From Flavicella sediminum (lineage in GTDB: Bacteria > Bacteroidota > Bacteroidia > Flavobacteriales > Flavobacteriaceae): DNA of 64,000 nt. The stretch is from assembly GCF_006381105.1 (NCBI RefSeq), contig NZ_VDET01000014.1, positions 62,001-126,000 of the forward strand, given 5' to 3'. The notes beneath the pieces are model-generated. The model was given only the letters and a program-made list of their open reading frames with translations. It did not search any database and was not told the origin of the DNA. The position numbers were made by a program, and so were the translations under genes. Below are positions 32,185 to 40,486 of this stretch, in pieces (position 1 is the stretch's first letter; every line of letters begins with the position of its first letter).

Positions 32185-33701
32185 TGAAAACAATAACAGC
32201 TAGAATACCACTAAAATTAAGTAAGATGAGAAATTTAAAAACCCTACTATTTTCAATATGTATGTTCCTGTTGCTATTTTCTTGCGCTAGTGAGGATGTA
32301 ACTGCAATTACAGATGAGGAAATTATAGACGAACAAGAAGAAGAGGAAGGAGAAGAAACCGTAGTTGATGATGCCGATTTTGTGGCTACAGATTGGACTA
32401 CTGATACGCATAGTAAAGATGGAGCTCCTAATTTTGATGAAATTTTTCCAGATGATGAAGTCAAAAGAATTGACATTGTGATTACTGAAGAGCGATGGGA
32501 AAGTATGTTAGCAGACATGACCAGTAATTATGGTGCCTTTGGAGGTACAAGTACGGGCGGTGGTCCTGGAGGCCAAGGAGGACCAGGTGGTCAAGGTGGT
32601 GGTGGCTTAACAGAAGTAGATGAAAATCCTATTTTTGTACCTGCGGAAGTTTTTTATGAAGACAAAGAATGGTACCGAGTAGGGGTTCGATTTAAAGGGA
32701 ATTCTAGTTTGCAATCAAGTTGGAAAGCAGGTATTTTAAAATTATCTTTTAAATTAGATTTTGACGAATACGAAGATGACTACCCACAAATAAAAAATCA
32801 ACGTTTTTACGGATTTAAAAAATTAAGTCTTAAAAACAATTATGATGACGCTTCATTAATGCGAGAAAAAGTAGCTGCCGATGTATTTAAAAATGCAGGT
32901 TTGGCCATGTCTCATACTTCATTTTGTACCGTTTATGTAGATCATGGAAATGGTCCTCAATATTTTGGATTGTATACTTTAGTCGAAGAAGTTGATGATA
33001 CGGTAATTGACGCACAATTTTCTAGTGATGATGGAAACTTGTACAAGCCAGACGGAGATGCGGCTTCTTTTGCAAGCGGAACTTTTGATCAGGATGAGTA
33101 TGAAAAGAAAACAAATGAAGACGAAGCTGATTTTTCAGACGTGCAAAGTTTGTTGACCATTATTAATGATGGAACGAGAACTACAGATGCTGCTGCTTGG
33201 AGAGCTAGTTTAGAGGCCGTTTTTGATACAGATATTTTCTTAAAATATTTAGCGGTAAATACCGTAATCCAAAACTGGGATACCTACGGAAGAATGACCC
33301 ATAATTATTTTCTTTACAACAATCCGGATACGAGTAAATTGACATGGATAGCGTGGGATAATAACGAAGCTTTACAAACAGGGAAACAAGGAGGTTCATA
33401 CGCTTTAAATTTTTCAGGATTAAGTGCTTCTCAATGGCCAATTATTGGAAATATGTACCAAGATGCCGTGTACAAAGCAAAGTATGGCGCATATTTACAA
33501 GAAGTAATAGATGGTGCTTTTAATGAAACTACGATGCAAGCTTTGTATACAAGCTATGCGGCATTGATTGAACCGTATGCTACGACAGAAGTTTCTGGTT
33601 ATACTTTCTTAAGCAGTAGTTCTGCTTTCCAATCGGGCGTTAATGCATTAAAATCGCATGTGACTTCTAGAAAAGCAGCTGTTGAAAGTTATTTAGATTA
33701 A
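32184..33701 (+). CDS. CotH-kinase-family lipoprotein
   Basis: 505 residues. The start overlaps the preceding stop (TAATG); an alternative ATG at 32226 gives a more standard lipoprotein signal, MRNLKTLLFSICMFLLLFSC. A Glu/Asp-rich linker follows, and a Gly-rich insert (GGGPGGQGGPGGQ) lies at about 126-140. The CotH domain spans about 85-450: RVGVRFKGNSSLQ, KKLSLKNNYDDASLMREKVA, YFGLYTLVEEVDD, GNLYKPDGDA, NWDTYGRMTHNYF and KLTWIAWDNNEA (candidate metal-binding Asp). CotH of Bacillus phosphorylates spore-coat proteins with an atypical kinase fold. Here the protein is probably surface- or periplasm-facing; its substrate is unknown. Confidence 0.9.
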   Translation: MKTITARIPLKLSKMRNLKTLLFSICMFLLLFSCASEDVTAITDEEIIDEQEEEEGEETVVDDADFVATDWTTDTHSKDGAPNFDEIFPDDEVKRIDIVITEERWESMLADMTSNYGAFGGTSTGGGPGGQGGPGGQGGGGLTEVDENPIFVPAEVFYEDKEWYRVGVRFKGNSSLQSSWKAGILKLSFKLDFDEYEDDYPQIKNQRFYGFKKLSLKNNYDDASLMREKVAADVFKNAGLAMSHTSFCTVYVDHGNGPQYFGLYTLVEEVDDTVIDAQFSSDDGNLYKPDGDAASFASGTFDQDEYEKKTNEDEADFSDVQSLLTIINDGTRTTDAAAWRASLEAVFDTDIFLKYLAVNTVIQNWDTYGRMTHNYFLYNNPDTSKLTWIAWDNNEALQTGKQGGSYALNFSGLSASQWPIIGNMYQDAVYKAKYGAYLQEVIDGAFNETTMQALYTSYAALIEPYATTEVSGYTFLSSSSAFQSGVNALKSHVTSRKAAVESYLD

Positions 33702-33724
33702 ATATATTTTGAATTAGTGAGTGC

Positions 33725-33757
33725 AAAGCTTCGTAAGAAATTACGAAGCTTTTTTTA
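33725..33757 (+). terminator. Rho-independent terminator of the VTC-CotH operon
   Basis: Perfect 12-bp stem AAAGCTTCGTAA / TTACGAAGCTTT (33725-33736, 33741-33752), loop GAAA, then a T-run. Confidence 0.9.
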
Positions 33758-33914
33758 TTGAAATTCAGTTTTTTAGCGTCGTATAGTATTCAATTCATTA
33801 AAAGCAAAATGGTACTTAAAGTGTAGGTATTTATATGGGGGCGACTTGGTCGTTTTTTTGTACTGAAACTTCTCGTCACTTTTCTTACTTTTACAAAAAA
33901 GTAAATCGAAGCAC

Positions 33915-34643
33915 ATGAAAAAACACATTCCCAATCTAATTACCTTAGGAAATTTATTAGCAGGTACCATCGCTGTGTTTTATGCGGTTTTAGGCCAATT
34001 GGAATTTGCCGCTTTGTTTGTGATCATTGGAATTGTTCTTGATTTTTTTGATGGTTTTGCAGCAAGAATTTTAAAAGTGCAAGGAGAACTTGGAAAACAA
34101 TTAGATTCTATGGCTGATATGGTTACTTCAGGAGTGGTACCAGGAATTGTTTTGTTTCAATTAATTTTAAGAGGAAGTAGCAACAGCAGTTTAGCAAGCG
34201 TATTTACATGGCAAACTTTTGAGTTTTTACCTTTTATAGGCTTGCTAGTCACTTTAGGTTCTGCCTACCGATTGGCCAATTTTAATATAGATACACGTCA
34301 AAGTACTTCATTTATAGGTTTGCCGACTCCGGCCAACACTTTGTTAATTGTTTCGTTGCCTTTAATTATTAGTTTTAGCAGTGCTGGTTTTTATGTAGAT
34401 TTGGTTCAAAATCCGTATGTGCTTATTGGAATTAGTATTTTATGTACGTATTTGTTAAATGCCGAAATTCCTTTGTTCGCTTTAAAATTTAAAAACTTTG
34501 GTTGGGCCGACAATAATTACAAATTTATTTTCTTGTTGCTATCTGTAGTTTTACTGATAGTTCTAAAATTTGTAGCCATTCCTTTGGTTATTTTATTGTA
34601 TGTATTGATTTCTGTTTGGAAGAATTTACAAAAAGCAGAATAA
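33915..34643 (+). CDS. pssA: CDP-diacylglycerol-serine O-phosphatidyltransferase
   Basis: Integral membrane enzyme that makes phosphatidylserine, the precursor of phosphatidylethanolamine. The CDP-alcohol phosphotransferase motif is intact: DFFDGFAARILKVQGELGKQ followed by LDSMADMV, giving the DG-AR-G-D-D spacing. The 242 residues and seven or so hydrophobic segments are typical of the flavobacterial enzyme. MKKHIPNLITLGNLLAG at the N-terminus is characteristic. Its stop shares a base with the ATG of the GNAT gene (TAATG), so the two are probably co-translated. Confidence 0.94.
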   Translation: MKKHIPNLITLGNLLAGTIAVFYAVLGQLEFAALFVIIGIVLDFFDGFAARILKVQGELGKQLDSMADMVTSGVVPGIVLFQLILRGSSNSSLASVFTWQTFEFLPFIGLLVTLGSAYRLANFNIDTRQSTSFIGLPTPANTLLIVSLPLIISFSSAGFYVDLVQNPYVLIGISILCTYLLNAEIPLFALKFKNFGWADNNYKFIFLLLSVVLLIVLKFVAIPLVILLYVLISVWKNLQKAE

Positions 34644-35074
34644 TGGTAGAGGTTCGACAAATAGCAGCCAAAGAAACCTATCCCATTCGATTAGAATTAC
34701 TTCGTGAAAATAGTCCTATTTCACATGTTTTTCAAGGTGATGAAGATGTAGATAGTTTTCATTTAGGTGTTTTTGTTGATGAGAACTTAGTCGCTGTTTC
34801 TAGTTATATGAAGTCTTCTTTTAAAAATTTTGAAGGAACACAATACCAGTTGAGAGGAATGGCAACTCAAGAAAGTTTTCAAGGAAAAGGTTTGGGTAAA
34901 GAAATGCTTCAAAAAGCAGAAATTATTCTGAAAGAAAAAAATATTGAAATTCTATGGTGTAATGCCCGTGAAGTGGCTTTGGAGTTTTATAAAAAACAAG
35001 GATTTAGGCTTGTGGGCGACTTGTTTGATATTCCCTACGCTGGGCTTCATTCAGTAATGTATAAAAAACTATAA
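34643..35074 (+). CDS. GNAT-family N-acetyltransferase
   Basis: 143 residues from the ATG overlapping the pssA stop; an in-frame ATG further upstream lies inside pssA and was not used. The acetyl-CoA-binding motif A is present as YQLRGMATQESFQGKGLGKEM, and the C-terminal NAREVALEFYKKQGF segment is typical of the fold. The HVFQGDEDVDSFHLG region near the N-terminus is shared with ElaA-like/GNAT relatives of unknown substrate. Soluble and cytoplasmic; the acceptor molecule cannot be predicted. Confidence 0.88.
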   Translation: MVEVRQIAAKETYPIRLELLRENSPISHVFQGDEDVDSFHLGVFVDENLVAVSSYMKSSFKNFEGTQYQLRGMATQESFQGKGLGKEMLQKAEIILKEKNIEILWCNAREVALEFYKKQGFRLVGDLFDIPYAGLHSVMYKKL

Positions 35075-35210
35075 TTTTTCACTCGCTAAGGTAGGGTAAA
35101 GTAGGTATAACTTGTTTTAGTAGTGTATGAGTCACTTTCATATACTTAATTCAAGAGCAGTTGTACCGAATATTTCATTGGGAGTGGGTATTCGTATACT
35201 GTAAAAACAA

Positions 35211-35240
35211 AAGGGCTATCATTAATTTGATAGCCCTTCT
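35211..35240. terminator. Terminator hairpin between convergent genes
   Basis: Perfect 11-bp stem AAGGGCTATCA / TGATAGCCCTT (35211-35221, 35228-35238). A-rich sequence before it supports termination of the minus-strand phnA-like gene; the + side has only a short T-run. Confidence 0.7.
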
Positions 35241-35262
35241 GTATTTTAAATATGTTTCAAAA

Positions 35263-35856
35263 CTATTCCTTTGGAAAAGATTTTTTAACGAATTTGGTTA
35301 AAATAACAATATGAACACCGTTAATTCTACCTTCAATATGCTCAGCATTGTCGTGACTTAAAGAAATATTTCGAACAGCAGTTCCTCTTTTTGCCGTAAA
35401 GTTTCCACCACCTTTTACATCTAAATCTTGTGTTAAGGTAATTGTATCTCCCGCAGAAAGTAGTGCTCCGTTGGCATCTTTATGAATGATCTTTTCATCC
35501 TCGCTTAAATGTTCTCCAGTTGCAGCAGCCCATTTTTCAGTAGCTTCTTCTAAATACATCATGTCTAGTAAATCTTGAGGCCAACCTTCTTTTTTCAAAC
35601 GGTGTAACATACGCCAAGCAATTACTTTTACGGAGTCGAATTCTGACCACATACTATCGTTTAAACAACGCCAATGATTAGAATCTGTAGTTTCTGGGTT
35701 GTCAATTTGCGAACTACACGTTTCGCAAGCCAAAAGACTTTCGTCCAGTCCACCAACATCAACAGGTTTTACTTGGTATACGTTTAAATCTTTTGTAGCG
35801 GCACATAATTCGCATGCATTACCACTTCTTGCTTCTAATTCGGCTTTAATACTCAT
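35263..35856 (-). CDS. PhnA/YjdM-domain zinc-ribbon protein
   Basis: 197 residues. The N-terminus carries a zinc ribbon with two CxxC pairs (CELC and CETC), which also resembles an HNH-like knuckle (LEARSGNACELC). The C-terminal 70 residues form the SH3-like PhnA domain: HKDANGALLSAGDTITLTQD, then VKGGGNFTAKRGTAVRNI and RINGVHIVILTKFVKKS. Despite the name, family members are not shown to be needed for phosphonate use, so the function is open. Single gene with its own terminator; the 142 bases upstream show no strong promoter box. Confidence 0.9.
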   Translation of the reverse strand: MSIKAELEARSGNACELCAATKDLNVYQVKPVDVGGLDESLLACETCSSQIDNPETTDSNHWRCLNDSMWSEFDSVKVIAWRMLHRLKKEGWPQDLLDMMYLEEATEKWAAATGEHLSEDEKIIHKDANGALLSAGDTITLTQDLDVKGGGNFTAKRGTAVRNISLSHDNAEHIEGRINGVHIVILTKFVKKSFPKE

Positions 35857-35998
35857 TTTATTTTTGATTTTATCCTAAGAAAATAGGTTGATTTTTATTT
35901 CTTTCGAAACGATTTTTTTTATTTGCGAATTTAAGGTTTTCACTGTAATATTTTCATTTTCGTTGCTTTTATTCTGAAAAAGACAAAAAAAGGTTTCG

Positions 35999-36730
35999 TT
36001 ATTTGAAAAATGTCAAAGGATTTATGTTTTTGAACTTAAATTGTCCTTTCGCAATCCACGATATTCCAAAGGCAAATAAGGCAAGTGTTTCCAACCAAAA
36101 AATAAGATTATATTTTAAAGGAGATTCCTTACAAATGTTTTTATCCGTGTAGTCTACATCATTTAAGTAAAATAAAAAATAGGCAGCAATGGCTAATACA
36201 CAAAACAACATGGTGAACCCACAAATTTTATAGAGTATTTTTTTCTGCTTCCAATTGGAATTTGCTTTTTCATCTGGATCTTTGACAAATGACCACAATG
36301 AAAAATAGACTAGAATGCCAAAAAACAACAAAGCACTGATAAAATGAACCATACTAGCGTTTGGAAATAACAAATCATAGCTAGCATTACAGTCTAATTC
36401 ACATTGCACGCTAGTAGGAAAAAACGCAATTCCCAAAGCACATAAACCTCCAATACTGGCAAAAATAGTATCGTAGGGAAGGGAACCTTTATAGGCAAAT
36501 AAGAAAAATGCGACGGCACATAAAATTCCCACAAAAAGATCTCGAATGGGTGTAAAATAATAATCACTAATTGATTTATGGATGGCCTCTCCACAATTAG
36601 GAATCAGATAAGAACTAGCGATGCAAACAATAGGGAGCAAAAATCCCAAATAACCAATAAACCTTCTTAATTTTAAATAGGTTGTTACGGCTGTTTGCTT
36701 GTTTTCAAAGGGATTAAAATTAGTTTCCAT
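35999..36730 (-). CDS. Multi-pass membrane protein (DUF998/Frag1-like), 243 residues
   Basis: Six to seven hydrophobic segments are visible (about 25-45, 65-83, 88-104, 128-150, 170-190, 215-232). KSISDYYFTPIRDLFVGILC between the first two helices resembles the DUF998 family and related proteins, but I am not certain of the family. Cys pairs (CELDCNAS) lie in a predicted outer loop. It is the gene downstream of the YfcC-type carrier, 15 bases after its stop, so it may belong to the 38763-35999 minus-strand cluster. Role unknown. Confidence 0.7.
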   Translation of the reverse strand: METNFNPFENKQTAVTTYLKLRRFIGYLGFLLPIVCIASSYLIPNCGEAIHKSISDYYFTPIRDLFVGILCAVAFFLFAYKGSLPYDTIFASIGGLCALGIAFFPTSVQCELDCNASYDLLFPNASMVHFISALLFFGILVYFSLWSFVKDPDEKANSNWKQKKILYKICGFTMLFCVLAIAAYFLFYLNDVDYTDKNICKESPLKYNLIFWLETLALFAFGISWIAKGQFKFKNINPLTFFK

Positions 36731-36745
36731 AATTTTCAGATTTCA

Positions 36746-38239
36746 TTAACAATAAACAGAGATAGTGGTGCTTACGAGAACCATAGCAAGTAATATATAT
36801 ACCAAAGGCATGACAAATTGTAACCATTTGTTGTAACCTACTTTTACAATGGCTAAGGAAGCTAAGATCAATCCGGTTGGATTTATAAAAGCAAACAAGC
36901 CCATTCCATAATTATAGGAATTTACAACCACTTCTCTTCCCACACTTACGGTATCTGCCAAAGGAGCAATAATAGGCATGGTTAAAACTGCCATACCCGA
37001 TGAGGATGGAATAAAAAAGGAAAGTCCGCCATAAACAAATACTAGTGCATTGGCAAAAACACCTTTGTTCATACTTTCTGTAGTCTGACTGGCATAGTAC
37101 AACATGGTGTCACTAATCATTCCTTCATCCATAAGAACAGAAATACCTCTCGCAATTCCAATAATAATAGCAACACCTAATAAATCGCTAGCACCTTTTA
37201 CAAAGGTATCTACAAAAACGGTTTCTTTTATTTTAGCAATAAAACCAATGCTTATAGCGCCGACTAAAAATACCGTGGTCATTTCTAAAAACCACCATTC
37301 TAAAGAAATTACCCCATAAATCATAATAGCAAAACAAAGAATAAATAAAAGGAGTATAATTTTCATTCTTGTCGTTAAGCTGTGCTGTGTTTCTGTAGAA
37401 ACTAAAAACATTTTTTCAATAGCTTCTTTTTGGTCGTAAATAATAGATTTGGAAGGATCTTTTTTTATTCGCTGTGCATATCGTAAAATATAGAGTATAC
37501 AAATAAGCGTACCGAGTGTTAAAACCACCAAACGACTCGTTATTCCGGTAGTCCAATTTAGGCCAGCCGCATCAGAAGCAATAATGGTACTAAACGGATT
37601 TACGGTAGAGCACATAGTGCCAATAGATGAACCAATATAAATGGAAGCTAAGGCAACAATGGCATCGTATTTTGCCGCTAGAAAAACAGGAATTAGAATG
37701 GGGTAAAAGGCGATGGTTTCTTCTGCTAAACCAAAAGTAGTACCGCCAATGGCAATAAATAAAGTTACAAAAACAATCAATAAATATTCTCGCCCGTTTA
37801 AATTTTTTGCCAACCATGCAATACCCGCGTCAAAAGCACCTGAGGCATTCATAATACCTATAAGCCCCCCAATAATTAAAACTAAAAAAATAATGTCGGC
37901 AGCCTGAATGATTCCTTTTATAGGCGATTTAAAAAAATCTAAGATGCTTTGCGGTTTCGCTGCAACAGTTTCATAGGTGTTTGGAATATTAATGGGTTTC
38001 CAAATAGCGCCCGAGCTAAATTTTTCTAAAGGAATTTTAATTCCCAACTTATTTAAGGTTTCCTGATTGGCTTTGTGTTGAATGTTTTTTTTGTTGTTTT
38101 TTTGGACAAATACATTCTCGGTTTTGTCGTAACGTAGGGTGTTGTATTTCCCTGCAGGAACAATCCATGTTAATAAGGTAACCAAACCCGCAATGATAAA
38201 TAAAACGGTTGGCGCAGTTGGAAATTTTATTTTTTTCAT
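36746..38239 (-). CDS. YfcC-family membrane carrier
   Basis: 497 residues with about 12 membrane segments. The N-terminus KFPTAPTVLFIIAGLVTLLTWIVPAGKY is diagnostic of the YfcC/DcuC-like anion-transporter superfamily. TFGLAEETIAFYPILIPVFL and the matching half-repeat FFIPSSSGMAVLTMPIIAPLAD form the two re-entrant substrate regions of the ion-transporter fold. Substrates of relatives include C4-dicarboxylates and basic amino acids; specificity cannot be read from sequence. Its start overlaps the stop of the upstream HEAT-like gene by four bases (ATGA). Confidence 0.9.
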   Translation of the reverse strand: MKKIKFPTAPTVLFIIAGLVTLLTWIVPAGKYNTLRYDKTENVFVQKNNKKNIQHKANQETLNKLGIKIPLEKFSSGAIWKPINIPNTYETVAAKPQSILDFFKSPIKGIIQAADIIFLVLIIGGLIGIMNASGAFDAGIAWLAKNLNGREYLLIVFVTLFIAIGGTTFGLAEETIAFYPILIPVFLAAKYDAIVALASIYIGSSIGTMCSTVNPFSTIIASDAAGLNWTTGITSRLVVLTLGTLICILYILRYAQRIKKDPSKSIIYDQKEAIEKMFLVSTETQHSLTTRMKIILLLFILCFAIMIYGVISLEWWFLEMTTVFLVGAISIGFIAKIKETVFVDTFVKGASDLLGVAIIIGIARGISVLMDEGMISDTMLYYASQTTESMNKGVFANALVFVYGGLSFFIPSSSGMAVLTMPIIAPLADTVSVGREVVVNSYNYGMGLFAFINPTGLILASLAIVKVGYNKWLQFVMPLVYILLAMVLVSTTISVYC

Positions 38240-38763
38240 AATCGCGTAGGGATGGATTTAAGAAGTGAAGTTTTCATTGTTATCAATGATTTTTTGATAC
38301 CGGGAGATAAGGTTTTGGTATAATAAGTATCGGTCCATAATTCAACTTCAGCGGCAAGTTCTGGATATTTTTCAGCTATTTTGTAAACTAATTTAAAAGC
38401 TGTTATTCTGGTGGAAGGAATTTTTTGAACATCCTCCCAAATAGTCATGGAAAGGTCAAAAACCAGTCCTTCTGTTTCTTCATCCAATTCCATTTGCAAT
38501 AAAATAAGGAGCAATTGCCGCTGGTGCCCGTCTTTTTTTAAGAGTAGAGTTTCCGTAAGTATAGAAAGATGGGGGCGAATTCTTTTGTCGTTTTTTTTCA
38601 TTAAATGGCAAATGAGCCAAGCAGACCTCCAAGCGTTTGGTGCATCAACTTTTAAACCATATAATAGTAATTCGTCAAAAGTATGAGGGTTTGCATTTGC
38701 AAATTCAAGTAAAGATTCTTTAGATCTTCGGGTTAAAAACAATTCTTCTAAGTCAGTTTTCAT
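38236..38763 (-). CDS. HEAT-like helical-repeat protein, 175 residues
   Basis: No named family recognised. The sequence is almost wholly alpha-helical with repeat-like pairs (LEFANANPHTFDELLLYGL, APNAWRSAWLICHLM, RITAFKLVYKIAEKYPELA), suggesting a short HEAT/ARM-type solenoid used for protein binding. No signal peptide; probably cytoplasmic. It overlaps the YfcC gene by four bases, so the pair is translated together, and it could be an accessory or regulatory partner of the carrier (inference from coupling only). Confidence 0.75.
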   Translation of the reverse strand: MKTDLEELFLTRRSKESLLEFANANPHTFDELLLYGLKVDAPNAWRSAWLICHLMKKNDKRIRPHLSILTETLLLKKDGHQRQLLLILLQMELDEETEGLVFDLSMTIWEDVQKIPSTRITAFKLVYKIAEKYPELAAEVELWTDTYYTKTLSPGIKKSLITMKTSLLKSIPTRL

Positions 38764-38915
38764 AGTTTACATTGAAGCAACAAAAATTAGTTGAGGATAA
38801 AACTACCAGCCAATTAAAAATAAATGTGCTCGAATTCTCGGAGAGATTCCTGTTCAGTTTAAATTGAGTGAAAAATAAAGAATAAAAATACTTAAAAAAA
38901 GAATGGGATGTGCTA

Positions 38916-39593
38916 TTATTTAGCAATTCTAATAATGTTGAAATAGGCTTTTGCATTGGTTGCTAAAAACCAATCGTTTTGTAACAAAACTTTTCCCGCA
39001 TCATCAAAAATCATAAAGCCTGCAGTATTTGGAGAATAGAGACCTTCATTTAAGGCCAAAAATTCAATATTGTTTTCTCCAACTTTTAAGTGAATTTTAA
39101 AAGTTTGATACTGTCTTGTCAAGTAAATATTATTTACAGCGGGAACATCATTGGCATTCAAACGAATTTTATCTCCGTCTTCATTTCCAAAGTCCTTGCA
39201 AATAATGGTAACGTATTCGGTATCACTTTCTAAGACCCCTAAATTTTTATCAATTGCCGCTAACTGGCGGTTATTACCTGCTTGTTCTTGTTTCAAACGT
39301 TTTTCAAAAAGTTGTGCGGCTGTCAAAACACCTTTTTCTTTAAGGTCGGCCAACTCTTGAGCTTTTAGTTGGTCGTTAATGGCTTTTTCTAAATTCTTTT
39401 TGTATTTTTTTTCCTCCTGTTCCGGATTGATAAAGTCGATTTGTTTTAAACCTCCAGTATCAGAAGGAGCCACATTTAGTTTGGAGAAATTTGAATTTTT
39501 TATAGAAGTTTGTGGATTGTCAAATTGGGCATGCAAGTTTGCACTCCCAAAGGCAATAAAAAAAACGACGCTAAAAAATGAAATGTGTTTCAT
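38916..39593 (-). CDS. Secreted hypothetical protein, 225 residues
   Basis: Sec signal peptide (MKHISFFSVVFFIAFGSANLHAQ), then a charged, probably coiled-coil stretch (about 55-115; EEKKYKKNLEKAINDQLKAQ, LFEKRLKQEQ), then a beta-rich domain of about 100 residues (TEYVTIICKDFGNEDGDKI, IHLKVGENNIEFLALNEG, AGFMIFDDAGKVLLQ). No function can be assigned. It has its own promoter (TAATTTTG on the minus strand at 39608-39615), and an intergenic stretch separates it from its neighbours on both sides. Confidence 0.8.
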   Translation of the reverse strand: MKHISFFSVVFFIAFGSANLHAQFDNPQTSIKNSNFSKLNVAPSDTGGLKQIDFINPEQEEKKYKKNLEKAINDQLKAQELADLKEKGVLTAAQLFEKRLKQEQAGNNRQLAAIDKNLGVLESDTEYVTIICKDFGNEDGDKIRLNANDVPAVNNIYLTRQYQTFKIHLKVGENNIEFLALNEGLYSPNTAGFMIFDDAGKVLLQNDWFLATNAKAYFNIIRIAK

Positions 39594-39607
39594 AAAAAAT
39601 TAAAAAA

Positions 39608-39615
39608 CAAAATTA
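39608..39615 (-). promoter_or_regulatory. TAATTTTG -7 box for the 39593 gene
   Basis: Exact TAnnTTTG match on the minus strand, 14 bases before the ATG. Confidence 0.6.
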
Positions 39616-39694
39616 AGGATTCATCGGTAAAGACCTGTTAAGAAAAATAAAAATTATAAGTCTTTCTTTAGAATTTTAAAAAGGTGATGGAGAT

Positions 39695-40486
39695 CTAAAA
39701 TAAGGATAGATAGTTTTCAAAATAGCGCTCACTGCTTAGTACCTCTTTTCCTATTTTAAATTGATGCTTTGGGTAAGGCAATGAAAAATAAGCAAATGAA
39801 AATCGATCTTCATTTTTGTTTTCTGGCAATCGAACACAATGGTTGAGGGCTTTTATTTTTCCTTGTGTATAATACTGCAATAAATAACCTGGAAAAATAA
39901 CGACTTGGTCGGTGGCATCAATTTGAACCCATTCTTGTTTTGAATTTTGATAAAAAAAGTCACGATCAAAACCAAAAGGGAAAATCGTAAATAGGGAAAC
40001 ATCTGTATGTTCCGACAACCGTGTTTTGTTTTTTGCTGTTGTAGAAAAACCGTTTGTTTTGGGATAAAAATTACATGAAATCATATGACCTATATGTTCG
40101 GTATAGAATTCGGATAAACCTGGAAGCGCTAATTGCTGAATAATTTGAGTTTCTAGTTTTCTAATTTCTGCTTGTAGTTCTTGCCATTGCTTTGCATAGA
40201 AATCGCAAAACTCTTTTGGAAAATTATTTGGATCACAAAAATCAGAAAGCACAAACGAATGCAGTAAATCCGATGCATATTGATTGGAACTATCTTCTTG
40301 TCCTAAATAGCTATAGCCATCAAATCCATAAGAAAATTCTTTTTGCAAATAATTTTTCTTGTAGCTCTTATCTTTCTTCAAGAAATCTTGAAAAGCTGTT
40401 TTTAGTTTTTTGTTGGAAAATGATTTGACATCACTTTTTACATATCCGTTTTTAAACACTATTTTTGACGCTAATTTTTTATTCAA
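39695..40486 (-). CDS. 2-oxoglutarate/Fe(II)-dependent oxygenase, isopenicillin-N-synthase-like
   Basis: 263 residues. The iron-binding facial triad is visible: His160 and Asp162 (SEHTDVS) and His216 (ALNHCV). Arg228-x-Ser230 (DRFSFAYF), which binds the 2-oxoglutarate carboxylate, follows at the usual spacing. The C-terminal double-stranded beta-helix is intact; the N-terminal helical region (about 1-110) is typical of the IPNS-like subfamily. Substrate unknown. The start is TTG at 40486; the + strand pnuC ATG begins on the very same base, and the pnuC promoter lies inside this N-terminus. The real start may therefore be further downstream, though no better candidate is clear. Confidence 0.85.
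   Translation of the reverse strand: MNKKLASKIVFKNGYVKSDVKSFSNKKLKTAFQDFLKKDKSYKKNYLQKEFSYGFDGYSYLGQEDSSNQYASDLLHSFVLSDFCDPNNFPKEFCDFYAKQWQELQAEIRKLETQIIQQLALPGLSEFYTEHIGHMISCNFYPKTNGFSTTAKNKTRLSEHTDVSLFTIFPFGFDRDFFYQNSKQEWVQIDATDQVVIFPGYLLQYYTQGKIKALNHCVRLPENKNEDRFSFAYFSLPYPKHQFKIGKEVLSSERYFENYLSLF
40460..40467 (+). promoter_or_regulatory. TATTTTTG -7 box for pnuC
   Basis: Exact TAnnTTTG match 18 bases before the pnuC ATG at 40486. It lies within the N-terminal codons of the divergent oxygenase gene. Confidence 0.55.
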
